Shown here: positions 5,910 to 7,048 of the stretch, in pieces | How the letters are laid out: every line of letters starts with the position of its first letter | Numbering within the stretch: position 1 is the first letter of the stretch | Assembly: GCA_016789245.1 (NCBI GenBank) | Contig: JAEURM010000096.1 | Span: 1-7,048 of the forward strand | From: Anaerolineales bacterium | Lineage (GTDB): Bacteria; Chloroflexota; Anaerolineae; Anaerolineales; UBA6663 | Length of the DNA: 7,048 nucleotides | Reading direction: 5' to 3' | Made by a program: the position numbers and the translations under genes | The notes under the pieces: model-generated | Databases searched by the model: none | What the model saw: the letters and a program-made list of their open reading frames with translations, nothing else | What the model was told of the DNA's origin: nothing

Positions 5910-5922
5910 CCAATACCTAAAA

Positions 5923-6309
5923 TTACTTCTTCTTTGCGCCGCGCCGTCGGCCGCGCCCAGCCACCGTCTTCTTGGTGCCTTTGCGCGTGCGGGAGTTGGT
6001 ACGCGTGCGTTGGCCGCGCGTGGGTAAGTTGCGGCGATGCCGCAAACCACGGTAACTGCCAATTTCCATCAACCGTTTGATATTGAGTTGCACTTCGCGG
6101 CGCAAATCACCTTCCACCACAAAGTGTTGGGCGATGTAATCGCGAATCATGGTTTGCTCGGCCTCGGTCAAATCTTTGACACGAGTATCCGGGTTGATTT
6201 TGGTGGCCTTGAGAATATCACGTGAGGCTTTCAGCCCAATGCCATATAAATACGGCAAGCTGTGTTCTACACGTTTCTCGCGGGGCAGGTCAATACCTTC
6301 AATACGCAT
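5923..6309 (-). CDS. rpsM: 30S ribosomal protein S13 (uS13)
   Basis: A small-subunit head protein that contacts 16S rRNA, the P-site tRNA and L5. It has 128 residues, within the family range. The N-terminus [20 protein letters not shown] and the YGIG turn (22-25) open the helix-two turns-helix domain. The signature [20 protein letters not shown] spans residues 86-105, and the tail is strongly basic and ends GAKKK. Most bacteria have Gly where Asn94 lies in RHRRNLP. The ATG at 6307-6309 follows an AAGGAAAGAGAC Shine-Dalgarno region. It begins 28 bases after the rpmJ stop and is followed by an unusually long 119-base spacer before rpsK that holds a large hairpin. Certain identification. Confidence 0.98.
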   Translation of the reverse strand: MRIEGIDLPREKRVEHSLPYLYGIGLKASRDILKATKINPDTRVKDLTEAEQTMIRDYIAQHFVVEGDLRREVQLNIKRLMEIGSYRGLRHRRNLPTRGQRTRTNSRTRKGTKKTVAGRGRRRGAKKK

Positions 6310-6337
6310 GAGTCTCTTTCCTTACACTGTTCTGGGC

Positions 6338-6451
6338 TTAGCCCTGGCGTTGCTTATGAGTGGGGTCTGTGCAAATGACATACACCCGTCCACGTCGGCG
6401 GACGATTTTGCACTTAGAACACCGCTTCCGAATTGATGCTTGAACTTTCAT
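6338..6451 (-). CDS. rpmJ: 50S ribosomal protein L36 (bL36), zinc-binding form
   Basis: A 37-residue ribosomal protein of the large subunit. The translation begins [20 protein letters not shown] and ends HKQRQG, the usual length for L36. Four zinc ligands are present as C-x2-C-x12-C-x4-H: Cys11, Cys14, Cys27 and His32. The ATG at 6449-6451 was chosen because it matches the family N-terminus and has a GGAG Shine-Dalgarno 8 bases upstream. The frame stays open further upstream, but that extension has no family resemblance and runs through the promoter. The gene lies between map and rpsM; infA, which often sits immediately before it, is absent. Certain identification. Confidence 0.97.
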   Translation of the reverse strand: MKVQASIRKRCSKCKIVRRRGRVYVICTDPTHKQRQG

Positions 6452-6499
6452 TTCTACCACTCCAAAAACGCGCCCAACTAGGAACTGGCGCGAAAGGGA

Positions 6500-6528
6500 A
6501 TTATATTCATTGCCCGATGTTACGTCTA
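6500..6528 (-). promoter_or_regulatory. Sigma70-type promoter ahead of rpmJ
   Basis: On the minus strand, a -35-like TAGACG (6523-6528, 4 of 6 matches to TTGACA) is separated by exactly 17 bases from a perfect -10 TATAAT (6500-6505). It starts just after the map stop codon and lies about 50 bases before the rpmJ start, so it would allow the rpmJ-rpsM-rpsK-rpsD-rpoA-rplQ block to be transcribed independently of map. The call rests on sequence match and spacing only. A 7-base inverted repeat overlaps it. Confidence 0.6.
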
Positions 6529-6536
6529 GGGGCAAT
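6510..6536 (-). repeat. 7-base inverted repeat spanning the rpmJ promoter -35
   Basis: ATTGCCC (6530-6536, minus strand) and GGGCAAT (6510-6516) are perfect inverted copies separated by 13 bases that contain the -35 box. It could be an operator, a weak hairpin at the end of map, or chance. No T-run follows, so it is not a good intrinsic terminator. Confidence 0.35.
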
Positions 6537-7048
6537 TTACAGTTTTGTGAGCACTTCCGGCCCGCTGGCAAGCAAAGCCACCGTATGCTCAAAATGACAC
6601 GCTAAAGACCCATCCGCTGAAACTACCGTCCACTCATCCGGTTGAGTCATCGTTTCGGCTGTGCCCACCATCACCATCGGTTCAATGGCGGCCACTAGGC
6701 CGGGCCGCAGTAAACGGCCTGTGCCCGCTTGCCCCACATTGGGGATTTGCGGGTCTTCATGCATATGCCGCCCAATTCCATGCCCGGTGTAACCTTCAGC
6801 TAAATGATAGCCAGCGGCTTCCACATAGGTTTGGATGGCGGCGGAAACATCACCCACGCGTTGGCCGGGCCGAAACTGTTTTAATCCGGCTTGCAAAGCG
6901 TCCGCCGTCACAGCTAACAACCGCTCCACATCCGGCGAACAGCGCCCTACCCCAACGCTCACCGCCATATCGGCATAAAAACCTTGGTAACGTACACCGC
7001 AATCCAGCGTCACCAAATCACCTGCGCGAATTTCGCGTTTGGTGGGTA
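6537..7048 (-). CDS. map: Methionine aminopeptidase type I, 3' part (N-terminus outside window)
   Basis: Removes the initiator methionine from nascent proteins; a cytoplasmic dinuclear metalloprotease. The reading frame is open to the window edge, giving about 169 C-terminal residues beginning [10 protein letters not shown]. All five metal ligands of the family can be placed: Asp in TLDCG (codon 7002-7004), Asp in YADMA (6969-6971, 11 residues later as in E. coli), His in GYTGHGIGR (6780-6782), Glu in IEPM (6681-6683) and Glu in HFEHT (6588-6590). The conserved histidine that lies before the first Asp is outside the window. The C-terminus is complete, with a TAA stop at 6537-6539. A TTG at 7014-7016 is not the start, because conserved sequence continues upstream of it in frame. 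The gene precedes the alpha operon as in many bacteria. Identification is firm; only the start is missing. Confidence 0.96.
   Translation of the reverse strand, partial: PTKREIRAGDLVTLDCGVRYQGFYADMAVSVGVGRCSPDVERLLAVTADALQAGLKQFRPGQRVGDVSAAIQTYVEAAGYHLAEGYTGHGIGRHMHEDPQIPNVGQAGTGRLLRPGLVAAIEPMVMVGTAETMTQPDEWTVVSADGSLACHFEHTVALLASGPEVLTKL

Noticed and set aside
6452..6592. N-terminal extension of rpmJ (84-residue version)
   Set aside because: The extra residues have no L36 resemblance and overlap the end of map and the promoter. The inner ATG has a proper Shine-Dalgarno and the family N-terminus.
7014..7016. TTG as the start of map
   Set aside because: Conserved MetAP sequence (REIRAGD) continues upstream in frame to the window edge, so the gene is simply cut by the window.
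1..7048. A new defence, mobile or biosynthetic system
   Set aside because: Every coding region is a recognised housekeeping gene in a conserved order. No transposase, nuclease, toxin, phage or unknown gene cluster is visible; only the non-coding elements are unexplained.

Overview
This window is a compact housekeeping block in which every gene I can support lies on the minus strand. Read in transcription order, from high to low coordinates, it runs: the 3' part of map (methionine aminopeptidase), rpmJ (L36), rpsM (S13), rpsK (S11), rpsD (S4), rpoA (RNA polymerase alpha), rplQ (L17), truA (tRNA pseudouridine synthase), rplM (L13), rpsI (S9), and then, after a terminator and a repeat element, a tetrapyrrole-methylase/MazG fusion gene. 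This is the conserved 'alpha operon' joined directly to the truA-rplM-rpsI cluster. Gaps are 18-43 bases except at four places: map/rpmJ (85), rpsM/rpsK (119), rpsI/mazG (149), and rpoA/rplQ, which overlap by 4 bases.

The organism is a bacterium with moderately high GC. Three traits suggest Chloroflexota (Anaerolineae-like): the S13 motif [11 protein letters not shown], a three-residue expansion in the alpha C-terminal domain compared with E. coli and B. subtilis, and a nested CGCAAAG-type palindromic repeat. This placement is inference from memory, and a Bacillota-like or other deep-branching lineage is not excluded. S4 and L36 both keep their zinc ligands.

Region by region (high to low coordinates): 6537-7048 holds the C-terminal part of map. 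6452-6536 has no infA, although many bacteria carry it there; it holds a good sigma70-type promoter (TAGACG-17-TATAAT) that could drive rpmJ and everything after it. 5923-6451 holds rpmJ and rpsM. 5804-5922 is an unexplained spacer with a long interrupted hairpin followed by a T-run and a competing small hairpin, shaped like an attenuator ahead of rpsK-rpsD-rpoA-rplQ. 3288-5803 holds rpsK, rpsD, rpoA and rplQ. 3247-3290 is a hairpin joining the rplQ stop codons to the truA start. 1630-3246 holds truA, rplM and rpsI. 1562-1597 is a perfect intrinsic terminator after rpsI. 1494-1558 is a palindromic repeat with 9-base units. 29-1480 is the YabN-type fusion. Bases 1-28 are non-coding and show nothing firm.

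The ribosomal proteins, RNA polymerase alpha and MetAP act together in building the translation and transcription machinery. TruA modifies tRNA. The fusion protein is probably a house-cleaning NTP pyrophosphatase in its own transcription unit. I see no new multi-gene system. The most interesting signals are the non-coding elements, above all the rpsM/rpsK spacer.
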